Assembly: GCF_008831285.2 (NCBI RefSeq)
Contig: NC_045140.1
Location: forward strand, 11,402,505-11,466,504
From: Nymphaea colorata
Taxonomy: Eukaryota > Streptophyta > Magnoliopsida > Nymphaeales > Nymphaeaceae
Direction: 5' to 3'
DNA length: 64,000 nt
In this document: piece by piece, positions 21,963 through 34,129 of the stretch
Layout of the letters: every line of letters starts with the position of its first letter
How positions within the stretch are numbered: the stretch's first letter is position 1
Made by a program: the position numbers and the translations under genes
The notes under the pieces: model-generated
The model's input: only the letters and a program-made list of their open reading frames with translations
What the model was told of the DNA's origin: nothing
Databases searched by the model: none

Positions 21963-23530
21963 GTGACAGTGAGTATCAACAAGTCTGAGTATGAGGACTT
22001 CCTAGCATTCAGATCTTCCCAGCCGTCGGCCTCTACAGTCGTGATAGACAGTGCTATGTATGTTGATAGTGTCCCACATGATACATGTACTACTTGGATT
22101 ATTGATTCCGGAGCATCGAGCCACTTTTGTAGTAAACCTTTTATGTTTATTGTGCTACACATGTTGCCTCAGGCACGTCATGTGAAACTTGCAGATGGTA
22201 GATGGTCACCTATTCTGGGTTATAGTGATATCAAGATTTCTCAGTCTATGACTATTCCTAATGTGTTATATGCTCCTAAGTTCCCAACAAATTTGTTATC
22301 AGTTGGACAATTGATTAATGACTTACACTATCGTGTTACATTTGACTATGGTTTATGTTCATTTCAGGACTTGTAAACTGGGAAGACGATTGGTGGAGGC
22401 TATGAGAAAGGGGGCATCTACTTCCTGTCGGACCCAGTGGGTATTGCAACATCATCGATCACCTCACCGTCCTCCTCTTTCCAGTGGCATCTCAGACTTG
22501 GTCATTCATCTGTCTCCAAGCTCCGTCACCTTCTTCCTCAGCTTTCAATACCAGAGTCGTTCCAGTGTGAAGCCTGTCAACTTGGCAAACACACCCGTAG
22601 CCATTATTCATTGAGTCTTTGTCCGTCCAGCTGTTGACTATTTGATCTTCTTCATGTTGATGTGTGGGGTCCTAGCAGAGTTGCTAGTAGGTCAAGATTT
22701 CGGTATTTTCTTGTCATTGTTGATGATTATTCTCGAGTCACTTGGGTCTTCCTTTTGAAGGAAAGGTCTGAAGTAGTATGTATTCTCAAAAATCTTATTA
22801 TTGAAATAAAGACCCAGTTTGGTATTCTTGTTAAAAACATTCGCACTGATAACGCCCTTGAGTTCAAAGCCTCAACCTTAATGAAGTTTTACTCCGATAA
22901 TGACATTTCTCCTCAGTTTACTTGTCCCCATACCTCCCAACAAAATGGAGTAGTTGAACGTAAACATCGCCAACTCCTAAATGTGGCTCGTTCCCTAATG
23001 CTTCATACCAAGTCACCTGCATCTTTTTGGGGAGATGCCATCCTCACGGCCTGTTACTTAACCAACCGTTTACCCTCATCCTCCATTGACAACAAGGTTC
23101 CCATTAAACTTGTGCATCCACAACAACCTTTTTTTCCAGTGGCTCCCAAAGTATTTGGTTGCACATGCTTCGTTCACATACTTGGACCCACACGTGATAA
23201 ATTGGGAGCCTAAGCCATTAAGTGTATCTTTATAGGCTACTCTAGAAACCATAAGGGCTACGAATGCTTTGATCCCTTAACTCAAAAGGAGTATATCAGT
23301 GCGGATGTCACATTCTTTGAGTCTCAGCCTTATTATAGCTCCTCTTCCATCCTTCCTGAGATGCCACCATCACCAAACCCACTACCTATTCCTTCTATTC
23401 CTTTGGAGTCGTTTCCTTCTGAATCTCCTTCTACTGTAGTGTCCAAGTTTCGTGATCCTCCGCTGGTCTACACACGTCGACAGGACCCTTTTCATAATCC
23501 TTCGCCAACGGTTTCTCAAGAGGTAAGTAC
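21963..23530 (+). pseudogene. copia 1 protease and integrase, with in-frame stops
   Basis: The protease has WIIDSGASSHFCSKP with an intact DSGA catalytic motif. After an in-frame TAA at 22374 (FQDL*TGKTIG) comes the GAG-pre-integrase zinc region (WHLRLGH...CEACQLGKH). After a TGA at about 22635 comes the integrase core, with the triad readable as D in HVDVWGPS, D in RTDNALEF and E in NGVVERKHR. A TAA at 23211 and a frameshift near 23560 follow. Most stops can be explained by C-to-T changes. Confidence 0.9.
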
Positions 23531-23632
23531 ATCTGAAGTGCATAGCCTAGTCATTCTGATCCATGTCAAAACTTACCTATTGCTCTTCGCAAAGGCAGGC
23601 GACAATGTACTTTACATCCTATATCTCATTTT

Positions 23633-25225
23633 GTGTCTACTGATGGTGTTGGTAAAAATATGCAACAGTTCATTCAAGCTCTGGCTGCTCATACAGTTCC
23701 TACGTGTCACCAGCAGGCTTTATTAGACACCCAATGGAGACAGGCTATGCAAGATGAGATGGATGCCGTAGTGCAGAAAGGCACTTGGGAACTTGTTGAT
23801 CCTCCTCCTCGTTGTGATATTGTTGGCTCAAAGTGGGTATTCATAGTGAAATATAATTCTGATGGTTCTATGGAACGATACAAAGCTCGGTTGGTTGCTA
23901 AGGGCTACACGCATACCTACGGTGTGGATTTCTTTGAGACCTCTCCAGTTGCTCGGTTGGGAACCATTCGTCTTATCATTTCTGTGGTTGTCCACCATGA
24001 CTGGCACATGTATCAATTGGATGTCAAAAACGCCTTTTTGTACGGTGATCTCGATGAGACTGTCTATATGCAACAACCACCAGGATTTGAATGACAGGGG
24101 GAGTGTGGCAAAGTGTGCAAGCTGAAGAAAGCTATTTATGGACTCAAGCAGAGTCCTCGTGCGTGGTTTCACAAGTTTTCCGAGGTAGTCTCAAAGTGTG
24201 GCTTTGTGAGATCTCCTCTTGATCATTCTCTATTTATCAAGAAGACTTCCAGAGGTATAACCGTTCTCGTGGTTTATGTTGATGATATTATCCTAACAGG
24301 TGACTCTGATCAAGAAATTTCTGATGCAAAACTATTTCTTCAAAAACACTTTGTGACGAAAGATCTTGGTCCACTTCGATACTTCTTGGGAATAGAAGTT
24401 GCTCGCAATAGGGATGGTGTTGTTCTCTCTCAACGGAAGTATGTTCTTGATTTATTGCAGGACACAATGCTAGGAGCTAAACCGGCTAATTTGCCTATGA
24501 ATCCACGTATACACCTTCATGATGACCAAACAGAATTAGTGGATTCTAGATCTTATAGATCCCTTATTAGAAAACTGCTCTATGTTACTGTGACAAGACC
24601 AGACATTAGTTTTGCAGTGGGGAAGCTAAGTCAATTTATGGAAAAACCAAGGAAAGTTCATTGGGATGCTGCTTTGATGGTGGTTAAATATCTGAAATCA
24701 TCTCCTGGCAAAGGCCTTTTGTTCACAAAAGGCAAGACTCTGGAAGTGGAAGCCTATAGTGATGCTGACTATGCTGGCTCAGTCGAGGACAGAAAATCTA
24801 CCACAGGATTTTGTGTATTTGTGGGAGGTAACCTCATATCATGGAGAAGTAAAAAACAAGGCGTGGTGTCAAGATCTAGTGCAGAATCTGAATATAGAGC
24901 TATGGCTCAAACTGCAACAGAAATGACTTGGGTTAGATCCATGCTATCTAGCCTAAGTGTGTCGATTCCACTTCCCATGAAGATGTATTGTGACAATCGT
25001 GCACCCACATACATTGCTAATAATCCAGTTTTCCATGAGAGAACTAAACATATTGAGGTTGACTGTCATTACATTCGGGATTTCGTTCAAGGAGGAACCA
25101 TTGCCACTATTCATGTCCCTTCAGAAGACCAAGCTGCAGATGTCTTCACCAAAGCTCTCCCTATTGGTGATTTCTCTAAATGTTGTGACAAGCTGAGCAT
25201 GTTTAATATGTATCCCCCAGCTTGA
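23633..25225 (+). pseudogene. copia 1 reverse transcriptase and RNase H
   Basis: RT begins WRQAMQDEMDAV and GSKWVFIVKYNSDGSMERYK. A TGA at 24092 interrupts it (PPGFE*QGECGK). The rest, from 24113, is a 370-codon open frame with LKKAIYGLKQSPRAW, the catalytic VVYVDDIILTGD, TRPDISFAVGKLSQFM, and RNase H with YSDADYAG..EDRKSTTGFC, SRSSAESEYRA and KHIEVDCHYIRD. It ends MYPPA* just before the polypurine tract. The YVDD active site is intact, so only the upstream stop blocks RT. Confidence 0.92.
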
Positions 25226-25232
25226 GAGGGAG
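25224..25232 (+). promoter_or_regulatory. copia 1 polypurine tract
   Basis: GAGAGGGAG lies immediately before the TGTTGAAA start of the 3' LTR, the position of the plus-strand primer. Confidence 0.8.
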
Positions 25233-25398
25233 TGTTGAAATAAGAATGTTTATGTTTCTAGGTGGTTCTTTGTAAAATTAAAGAGTTATAAGATCTCTTT
25301 AATATTTTCTTTATTTTAAATTGATGTAATCTATAAATCTTCTTTCTACCCTAATCTCTTTATAATAGAGATTAGGGTTAGTGAATTGGAAGGGTTCT
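25233..25398 (+). repeat. copia 1, 3' LTR, truncated (166 bp)
   Basis: It matches the first 166-175 bp of the 5' LTR up to GAAGGGTTCT, then switches to PPR intron sequence (ATTACTTTCGGG). The last ~70 bp of the LTR, ending GCAACA, are missing. Confidence 0.88.
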
Positions 25399-25473
25399 AT
25401 TACTTTCGGGTCATGACTGTTTCTTTATCGTGATACACTAATGGAGTTTTTTTATTTTTCATAAATCTTACAG
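25395..25473 (+). repeat. Intron flank, 3' copy
   Basis: Repeats 19803-19883 with about four differences and ends in the intact acceptor CTTACAG before the PPR exon. The switch from LTR lies in a shared TTCT. Confidence 0.85.
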
Positions 25474-27116
25474 GAAGACTACCATATATATCCTGATATG
25501 GCTGCATACCACAGCATTTCTGTAACTCTCAGGCAAGCTGGTCTGATAAAAGAGTTACTACATGTAATTGATTGCATGAGGGAATGACCTTCAAAATTAT
25601 TACAAAAAATGCACTAGAATCGTTGTTTGGAACCTGATGTGGTGGTCTACAACTCAGTAAGTATTAGTGATGTTTATTGTCTGGATAGGCCGTAAACTCA
25701 TAATCGAAGAATGAGGTAGGTGCAACACCAGCAAACCTGATGAGTACTTAAGACCTAAGGGCATCACTATTTACATGGTGTTGGGTCCTGGGTTAGTTTT
25801 GGCATTTGTAGTGCCTTTTTAAGCTGGCATCTGCCTGGATTTATTGGACAGTGGCTGAAATACCAGCCAAATTCATCTTAGGTTCGATCAGCTGACTGGA
25901 TAGGCATTTAACCTATTGTTTTCATTTTTTATTTCTAGGTGTTAAATGCTTGTTTTTGAACAATAAGTTTGTATGGTTGGACCATTGGACGTTTTTTTGA
26001 ATTTTGAAAACAAAGTAAGCACAAGGTGGTTGGGGATGGAATGATAATGAAGCAACTCAGAATTCAAGGGGGAAAAGGTTCAAACATTGATACACTAAGA
26101 GAAGGGACAGTGATTACTGGAGTTTTGCCTTTTTTTTGTTATATTTGTATTAATTGGCCATAGATGGTCTTGCATGTAATTTAATGGTTATTGAACTATC
26201 CCAATGGATAATGATGCCTAATAGCTAGCAAATTCTAGCTAAAGCTATTTATGAAAAAGGAAAATGTTGCAATCAAATGGGCTAACAAACTTATTTATGA
26301 GCAAAATGTTCTTGCTTCTATGTATATGCATTGTGTATTTTTTTGGTTGCTTTTGCTCGTGCTGTTGTAAACTGATTGTGTTTGTAAAAAGAAAGTAGAA
26401 CTGACACGTGAGAATATCTTTTATAAAATAGTGTACGAAACAAGTTTCATGATATTGAGAGATTTCGTGTGAAAATGAGGAGGATATGATAAGAATTCAT
26501 TATGGTGAGGATGTTGCCAAAGCTTCATGAAGTTGAGCATGACGGCATTTTGACCATATTGATGCTTTGTGGAAATTTCTTGAACATGAGATGTTGCAAA
26601 TTGGAATACAGCTAGAAAACATGCGTATATCACTTTGCTGGTTTCATGAAGATGAGAGCAATATGGTTGTGATGCATATGTACTTCATGAGATGTATTTT
26701 TGCTTCGTGCTTCTTATTAATGATTTGCTTCTGCCCTGAGATTCACTTTACATGCTATTTATAAAATTCCTCCTTTGGAAGGTGATGTTAAAAGCTGGAA
26801 AATATGAGCTTGTTCACAAGTCTTTTGGAAAAATGAGAAAAAGAGGACTCGCTCCAAATTCTCACACATATAAAGGTGATGTCATCTTTACTTTTTGGAA
26901 ATGCATTTCACAGATATTACTTAAGGCTAAAGTATGTGTTCTTCATTTAACTTCTCAGTTCTTGTGACTGCCTATTGGAGAGAAGGTAAGATAGACGATG
27001 CTGTTGGAGCAGTTTTGGATACGGAACGGAGGGGAGTAGTTGGGTCAGCTATTGTGTATTATGAACTGGCTTGCTGCCTTTGAAATAAAGGAAGGTGGTG
27101 AGATGCTATGGTTCAG
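25474..27116 (+). pseudogene. DG1-like PPR pseudogene, downstream exons, copy 1
   Basis: Exons on the plus strand are 25474-25656 (EDYHIYPDMAAYHSISVTL, QAGLIKELLHVIDCM, then two stops at RE*PSK and MH*NR, then EPDVVVYNS), a weak relic at about 25939-26012 (VLNACF), 26782-26875 (VMLKAGKYELVHKSF then RGLAPNSHTYK) and 26959-27116 (VLVTAYWREGKIDDAVGA, RRGVVGSAIVYYELACCL* and GRW*DAM). Splice sites are mostly kept. The order matches DG1-type P-class PPR proteins. At least four nonsense codons make it a pseudogene. Introns are present, so it arose by DNA duplication, not retroposition. Confidence 0.78.
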
Positions 27117-27736
27117 GTTTGTTATTTTTAGCAATTTTGTCAGCAGGTATATTTTTCAATGAATTTCCTGTCTTCATGACTTTCGTGATTTATGACATAT
27201 TTTTCTGTTCCTTTGGCGACTTAGGTGGTTTATTTTGTAATTCCAGGCTGCTGACGTATGAGTTAGTAATCTTCCTAGTCGATTTCATAATATTTAAGCG
27301 GTTATTGTAAATGATCACAAGGAATTTAGATGGCTACAAAATCTCAGGATGGCTTGTATTAAATTCTCTGTAGTATTTGTCTTGTGCTGAGTAAACATTG
27401 TTCCTTGTTGGATAAGCTTCAAACAGGGCTGACTCTATGCAAGTACTGTCAAAAGAGGGCCAGTTCCCTTAGTGCTTTTCCACTCAACCGTCTCTACTGA
27501 GAACCAAAACAGAAAATGCTTTTACTCTTTCTAGTTAAGAGTGTTAAACCAGTATAGATGGAAAAGATGCATGTTCTCAGATTTTTTTACTTCCTTTAGA
27601 AAAGAGATGTTCAGTTATACTTTTTTCTAAGTGTTTGTTTCATCTTTCAAGTTTTTATTTATTATTTTTCTTTAATTTTTAGGCGTCTATATCTCCATCA
27701 AATAGAATACAATTTTGAACTTGTCTGCATTTAAGG
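27117..27736. other. PPR intron/flank, no clear exon
   Basis: A possible further exon relic starts after TAATTCCAG at 27247 (AADV*VSNLP), but it is too decayed to call. The duplication unit ends here. Confidence 0.4.
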
Positions 27737-28034
27737 ATCCTAACAAGCTTCAATCCAAAATTCAGCTCGATCCGAGCTCTGGATGAATTTTGGCGGATTG
27801 TAGAAGATTCAGCCCTGTTCTGCCTTGAAGCTGCCTGCGATCAGTTTTTTTCAGATTGCTGTTTTTTGTTGGTCGTGGGTTGCTGTCAACAGTTGGACAG
27901 TGGTTTGCTTGCTCTTGTGCATCTAACGTGGCTGTGTGGGAAGTTTGGTCTTGCTGATCAGTCTCTTTTTCAATATATATATATATATAATTTCTCTTGC
28001 CTATGGTGGTTGATCCCTTGTGGATAGATTTGCA

Positions 28035-28923
28035 ATGGCTCAAAATCTTAGGACTGATTTTTCTCATGAGGTTAAACGTGGAGGAAACCCATTCTCTTAT
28101 GGTTCTACGGTAAAGTTAGATGGATCTAACTATGAGATTTGGTCTCGTGTATTTATGATGTCAATGATTGGACATGAGAAGGAGCATGTTATAGAAGAAA
28201 ATGAGCCTGTCGAAAAGAGTGGAAAATATGTTTCATGGAAGGGAGATAATAATATTGTCATGTCATGGATCATAAATAGTGTGCAACCACAAATCGCATC
28301 AACTATTGCATACTATACCTCGGCCAAACAAATGTGGGATTTCTTGAAACAAACTTACTCAAATGACAAGAATGCTAGCAAGATATTGCAGGTGGAGGAG
28401 GAATTACTTAATTTGCAACAGGGTGATCAAAGTCTTGCTCAGCACTTCGCTTCCCTCAAGTCCATCTATGAACGACTTAAAGCATTACGTCCCCCATGTT
28501 CAATGTGTCATAAAACTCATGGTGAAACAGTCTATGGTTACGAGGTTTTTACAGAGTCTCTCCCCTGAATATGCTGTAGCAAAGGCTCAGATGTTGACTG
28601 GAGCAGAAATCTCTGACCTAGCTGACACCTACAACAGACTCAGTCGTCTTGCTGTGACCCTTTCTCAGCCCTCTAGTGACTTACAGGCTTTGGCCTTGGT
28701 ATCCTCAGGAGGTCGTGGACGCGGTTCATTCAGGGGGAGAGGCATTGGTCGTGGGTCAGGAGGAGGTAGGGGAAGATTTCAGGAAACCTATTGTGGTAAA
28801 ATAGGACATTTAGAAGATAGATGTTGGGATAAACATGGTCGTCCTTCTGGTGCATCCCTAGGAAGAAATACTGCATCTAAGCAGGGCAAGAATTCATTAC
28901 CATCTCCTATTGGGTCTGTTTAG
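28035..28923 (+). pseudogene. copia 1 gag, second copy
   Basis: Same gag as at 21023, with the same frameshift and the same missing first knuckle cysteine. The codon that is TAG in copy 1 is CAG here (28882-28884), so the frame runs 13 codons further to the shared TAG at 28921. Confidence 0.88.
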
Positions 28924-28974
28924 GCAGCTTCATCAGTTGTAGATGGGTCTTTATCTCCTTCTCAGCCTGAGATA

Positions 28975-30542
28975 GTGACAGTGAGTATCAACAAGTCTGA
29001 GTATGAGGACTTCCTAGCATTCAGATCTTCCCAGCCGTCGGCCTCTACAGTCATGATAGACAGTGCTATGTATGTTGATAGTGTCCCACATGATACATGT
29101 ACTACTTGGATTATTGATTCCGGAGCATCGAGCCACTTTTGTAGTAAACCTTTTATGTTTATTGTGCTACACATGTTGCCTCAGGCACGTCATGTGAAAC
29201 TTGCAGATGGTAGATGGTCACCTATTCTGGGTTATAGTGATATCAAGATTTCTCAGTCTATGACTATTCCTAATGTGTTATATGCTCCTAAGTTCCCAAC
29301 AAATTTGTTATCAGTTGGACAATTGATTAATGACTTACACTGTCGTGTTACATTTGACTATGGTTTATGTTCATTTCAGGACTTGTAAACTGGGAAGACG
29401 ATTGGTGGAGGCTATGAGAAAGGGGGCATCTACTTCCTGTCGGACCCAGTGGGTATTGCAACATCATCGATCACCTCACCGTCCTCCTCTTTCCAGTGGC
29501 ATCTCAGACTTGGTCATCCATCTGTCTCCAAGCTCCGTCACCTTCTTCCTCAGCTTTCAATACCAGAGTCGTTCCAGTGTGAAGCCTGTCAACTTGACAA
29601 ACACACCCGTAGCCATTATTCATTGAGTCTTTGTCCGTCCAGCTGTTGACTATTTGATCTTCTTCATGTTGATGTGTGGGGTCCTAGCAGAGTTGCTAGT
29701 AGGTCAAGATTTCGGTATTTTCTTGTCATTGTTGATGATTATTCTCGAGTCACTTGGGTCTTCCTTTTGAAGGAAAGGTCTGAAGTAGTATGTATTCTCA
29801 AAAATCTTATTATTGAAATAAAGACCCAGTTTGGTATTCTTGTTAAAAACATTCGCACTGATAACGCCCTTGAGTTCAAAGCCTCAACCTTAATGAAGTT
29901 TTACTCCGATAATGACATTTCTCCTCAGTTTACTTGTCCCCATACCTCCCAACAAAATGGAGTAGTTGAACGTAAACATCGCCAACTCCTAAATGTGGCT
30001 CGTTCCCTAATGCTTCATACCAAGTCACCTGCATCTTTTTGGGGAGATGCCATCCTCACGGCCTGTTACTTAACCAACCGTTTACCCTCATCCTCCATTG
30101 ACAACAAGGTTCCCATTAAACTTGTGCATCCACAACAACCTTTTTTTCCAGTGGCTCCCAAAGTATTTGGTTGCACATGCTTCGTTCACATACTTGGACC
30201 CACACGTGATAAATTGGGAGCCTAAGCCATTAAGTGTATCTTTATAGGCTACTCCAGAAACCATAAGGGCTACGAATGCTTTGATCCCTTAACTCAAAAG
30301 GAGTATATCAGTGCGGATGTCACATTCTTTGAGTCTCAGCCTTATTATAGCTCCTCTTCCATCCTTCCTGAGATGCCACCATCACCAAACCCACTACCTA
30401 TTCCTTCTATTCCTTTGGAGTCGTTTCCTTCTGAATCTCCTTCTACTGTAGTGTCCAAGTTTCGTGATCCTCCGCTGGTCTACACACGTCGACAGGACCC
30501 TTCTCATAATCCTTCGCCAACGGTTTCTCAAGAGGTAAGTAC
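28975..30542 (+). pseudogene. copia 1 protease and integrase, second copy
   Basis: Same stops and shifts as copy 1. Amino acid differences seen are V to M near the protease start, Y to C in LHCRV, S to P in GHPSV, G to D in CQLDKH and F to S in DPSHN. The DSGA and DDE signatures are unchanged. Confidence 0.9.
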
Positions 30543-30644
30543 ATCTGAAGTGCATAGCCTAGTCATTCTGATCCATGTCAAAACTTACCTATTGCTCTTC
30601 GCAAAGGCAGGCGACAATGTACTTTACATCCTATATCTCATTTT

Positions 30645-32237
30645 GTGTCTACTGATGGTGTTGGTAAAAATATGCAACAGTTCATTCAAGCTCTGGCTGC
30701 TCATACAGTTCCTACGTGTCACCAGCAGGCTTTATTAGACACCCAATGGAGACAGGCTATGCAAGATGAGATGGATGCCGTAGTGCAGAAAGGCACTTGG
30801 GAACTTGTTGATCCTCCTCCTCGTTGTGATATTGTTGGCTCAAAGTGGGTATTCATAGTGAAATATAATTCTGATGGTTCTATGGAACGATACAAAGCTC
30901 GGTTGGTTGCTAAGGGCTACACGCATACCTACGGTGTGGATTTCTTTGAGACCTCTCCAGTTGCTCGGTTGGGAACCATTCGTCTTATCATTTCTGTGGT
31001 TGTCCACCATGACTGGCACATGTATCAATTGGATGTCAAAAACGCCTTTTTGTACGGTGATCTCGATGAGACTGTCTATATGCAACAACCACCAGGATTT
31101 GAATGACAGGGGGAGTGTGGCAAAGTGTGCAAGCTGAAGAAAGCTATTTATGGACTCAAGCAGAGTCCTCGTGCGTGGTTTCACAAGTTTTCCGAGGTAG
31201 TCTCAAAGTGTGGCTTTGTGAGATCTCCTCTTGATCATTCTCTATTTATCAAGAAGACTTCCAGAGGTATAACCGTTCTCGTGGTTTATGTTGATGATAT
31301 TATCCTAACAGGTGACTCTGATCAAGAAATTTCTGATGCAAAACTATTTCTTCAAAAACACTTTGTGACGAAAGATCTTGGTCCACTTCGATACTTCTTG
31401 GGAATAGAAGTTGCTCGCAATAGGGATGGTGTTGTTCTCTCTCAACGGAAGTATGTTCTTGATTTATTGCAGGACACAATGCTAGGAGCTAAACCGGCTA
31501 ATTTGCCTATGAATCCACGTATACACCTTCATGATGACCAAACAGAATTAGTGGATTCTAGATCTTATAGATCCCTTATTAGAAAACTGCTCTATGTTAC
31601 TGTGACAAGACCAGACATTAGTTTTGCAGTGGGGAAGCTAAGTCAATTTATGGAAAAACCAAGGAAAGTTCATTGGGATGCTGCTTTGATGGTGGTTAAA
31701 TATCTGAAATCATCTCCTGGCAAAGGCCTTTTGTTCACAAAAGGCAAGACTCTGGAAGTGGAAGCCTATAGTGATGCTGACTATGCTGGCTCAGTCGAGG
31801 ACAGAAAATCTACCACAGGATTTTGTGTATTTGTGGGAGGTAACCTCATATCATGGAGAAGTAAAAAACAAGGCGTGGTGTCAAGATCTAGTGCAGAATC
31901 TGAATATAGAGCTATGGCTCAAACTGCAACAGAAATGACTTGGGTTAGATCCATGCTATCTAGCCTAAGTGTGTCGATTCCACTTCCCATGAAGATGTAT
32001 TGTGACAATCGTGCACCCACATACATTGCTAATAATCCAGTTTTCCATGAGAGAACTAAACATATTGAGGTTGACTGTCATTACATTCGGGATTTCGTTC
32101 AAGGAGGAACCATTGCCACTATTCATGTCCCTTCAGAAGACCAAGCTGCAGATGTCTTCACCAAAGCTCTCCCTATTGGTGATTTCTCTAAATGTTGTGA
32201 CAAGCTGAGCATGTTTAATATGTATCCCCCAGCTTGA
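30645..32237 (+). pseudogene. copia 1 reverse transcriptase and RNase H, second copy
   Basis: The translation is identical to copy 1, including the TGA after PPGFE, the VVYVDDIIL catalytic motif and the 370-codon open frame from 31125. Confidence 0.92.
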
Positions 32238-32244
32238 GAGGGAG

Positions 32245-32410
32245 TGTTGAAATAAGAATGTTTATGTTTCTAGGTGGTTCTTTGTAAAATTAAAGAGTTA
32301 TAAGATCTCTTTAATATTTTCTTTATTTTAAATTGATGTAATCTATAAATCTTCTTTCTACCCTAATCTCTTTATAATAGAGATTAGGGTTAGTGAATTG
32401 GAAGGGTTCT
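32245..32410 (+). repeat. copia 1 truncated 3' LTR, second copy
   Basis: Same 166-bp truncated LTR followed by the same PPR intron flank, 7012 bp after the first. The polypurine tract lies at 32236-32244. Confidence 0.9.
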
Positions 32411-32485
32411 ATTACTTTCGGGTCATGACTGTTTCTTTATCGTGATACACTAATGGAGTTTTTTTATTTTTCATAAATCTTACAG

Positions 32486-34129
32486 GAAGACTACCATATA
32501 TATCCTGATATGGCTGCATACCACAGCATTTCTGTAACTCTCAGGCAAGCTGGTCTGATAAAAGAGTTACTACATGTAATTGATTGCATGAGGGAATGAC
32601 CTTCAAAATTATTACAAAAAATGCACTAGAATCGTTGTTTGGAACCTGATGTGGTGGTCTACAACTCAGTAAGTATTAGTGATGTTTATTGTCTGGATAG
32701 GCCGTAAACTCATAATCGAAGAATGAGGTAGGTGCAACACCAGCAAACCTGATGAGTACTTAAGACCTAAGGGCATCACTATTTACATGGTGTTGGGTCC
32801 TGGGTTAGTTTTGGCATTTGTAGTGCCTTTTTAAGCTGGCATCTGCCTGGATTTATTGGACAGTGGCTGAAATACCAGCCAAATTCATCTTAGGTTCGAT
32901 CAGCTGACTGGATAGGCATTTAACCTATTGTTTTCATTTTTTATTTCTAGGTGTTAAATGCTTGTTTTTGAACAATAAGTTTGTATGGTTGGACCATTGG
33001 ACGTTTTTTTGAATTTTGAAAACAAAGTAAGCACAAGGTGGTTGGGGATGGAATGATAATGAAGCAACTCAGAATTCAAGGGGGAAAAGGTTCAAACATT
33101 GATACACTAAGAGAAGGGACAGTGATTACTGGAGTTTTGCCTTTTTTTTTGTTATATTTGTATTAATTGGCCATAGATGGTCTTGCATGTAATTTAATGG
33201 TTATTGAACTATCCCAATGGATAATGATGCCTAATAGCTAGCAAATTCTAGCTAAAGCTATTTATGAAAAAGGAAAATGTTGCAATCAAATGGGCTAACA
33301 AACTTATTTATGAGCAAAATGTTCTTGCTTCTATGTATATGCATTGTGTATTTTTTTGGTTGCTTTTGCTCGTGCTGTTGTAAACTGATTGTGTTTGTAA
33401 AAAGAAAGTAGAACTGACACGTGAGAATATCTTTTATAAAATAGTGTACGAAACAAGTTTCATGATATTGAGAGATTTCGTGTGAAAATGAGGAGGATAT
33501 GATAAGAATTCATTATGGTGAGGATGTTGCCAAAGCTTCATGAAGTTGAGCATGACGGCATTTTGACCATATTGATGCTTTGTGGAAATTTCTTGAACAT
33601 GAGATGTTGCAAATTGGAATACAGCTAGAAAACATGCGTATATCACTTTGCTGGTTTCATGAAGATGAGAGCAATATGGTTGTGATGCATATGTACTTCA
33701 TGAGATGTATTTTTGCTTCGTGCTTCTTATTAATGATTTGCTTCTGCCCTGAGATTCACTTTACATGCTATTTATAAAATTCCTCCTTTGGAAGGTGATG
33801 TTAAAAGCTGGAAAATATGAGCTTGTTCACAAGTCTTTTGGAAAAATGAGAAAAAGAGGACTCGCTCCAAATTCTCACACATATAAAGGTGATGTCATCT
33901 TTACTTTTTGGAAATGCATTTCACAGATATTACTTAAGGCTAAAGTATGTGTTCTTCATTTAACTTCTCAGTTCTTGTGACTGCCTATTGGAGAGAAGGT
34001 AAGATAGACGATGCTGTTGAAGCAGTTTTGGATACGGAACGGAGGGGAGTAGTTGGGTCAGCTATTGTGTATTATGAACTGGCTTGCTGCCTTTGAAATA
34101 AAGGAAGGTGGTGAGATGCTATGGTTCAG
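32486..34129 (+). pseudogene. DG1-like PPR pseudogene, downstream exons, copy 2
   Basis: Exons at 32486-32668, 33795-33888 and 33972-34129 repeat copy 1 with the same nonsense codons, so the gene was already dead before duplication. One difference changes DDAVGA to DDAVEA; the second form looks more like the family, so copy 2 may keep the ancestral base there. Confidence 0.78.

Larger units (their letters stand above)
19884..25398 (+). mobile_element. Ty1/copia retrotransposon 1 (5.5 kb), inactive, 3' LTR truncated
   Basis: It runs from TGTTGAAATAAG to a 3' LTR cut at AAGGGTTCT. The order gag, protease, integrase, RT, RNase H is that of Ty1/copia. It has a primer-binding site TGGTATCAGAGC and a polypurine tract GAGAGGGAG. 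The reading frame is broken by at least two frameshifts and several stops. It sits exactly at the intron-exon border of the PPR pseudogene. No short target duplication remains because the right flank is a second copy of the left intron flank. Confidence 0.92.
20736..27736 (+). repeat. 7.0-kb tandem duplication, unit 1
   Basis: It starts ATCCTAACAAGC in the copia leader and runs through the copia coding region, its 3' LTR and the downstream PPR exons to CATTTAAGG. It is repeated directly and without spacer at 27737. I counted about ten single-base differences between the units, nine of them transitions, plus an 11-bp and a 1-bp indel. Confidence 0.95.
27737..32410 (+). mobile_element. copia 1, duplicated partial copy without 5' LTR
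   Basis: It begins inside the copia leader and contains gag, protease, integrase, RT, RNase H and the truncated 3' LTR. The 5' LTR and primer-binding site are absent, showing that the copy arose by segmental duplication and not by a new transposition. Confidence 0.95.

Noticed and set aside
23828-24172. 114-codon minus-strand frame repeated at 30840-31184
   Set aside because: Antisense shadow of copia RT; its duplication simply follows the tandem duplication.
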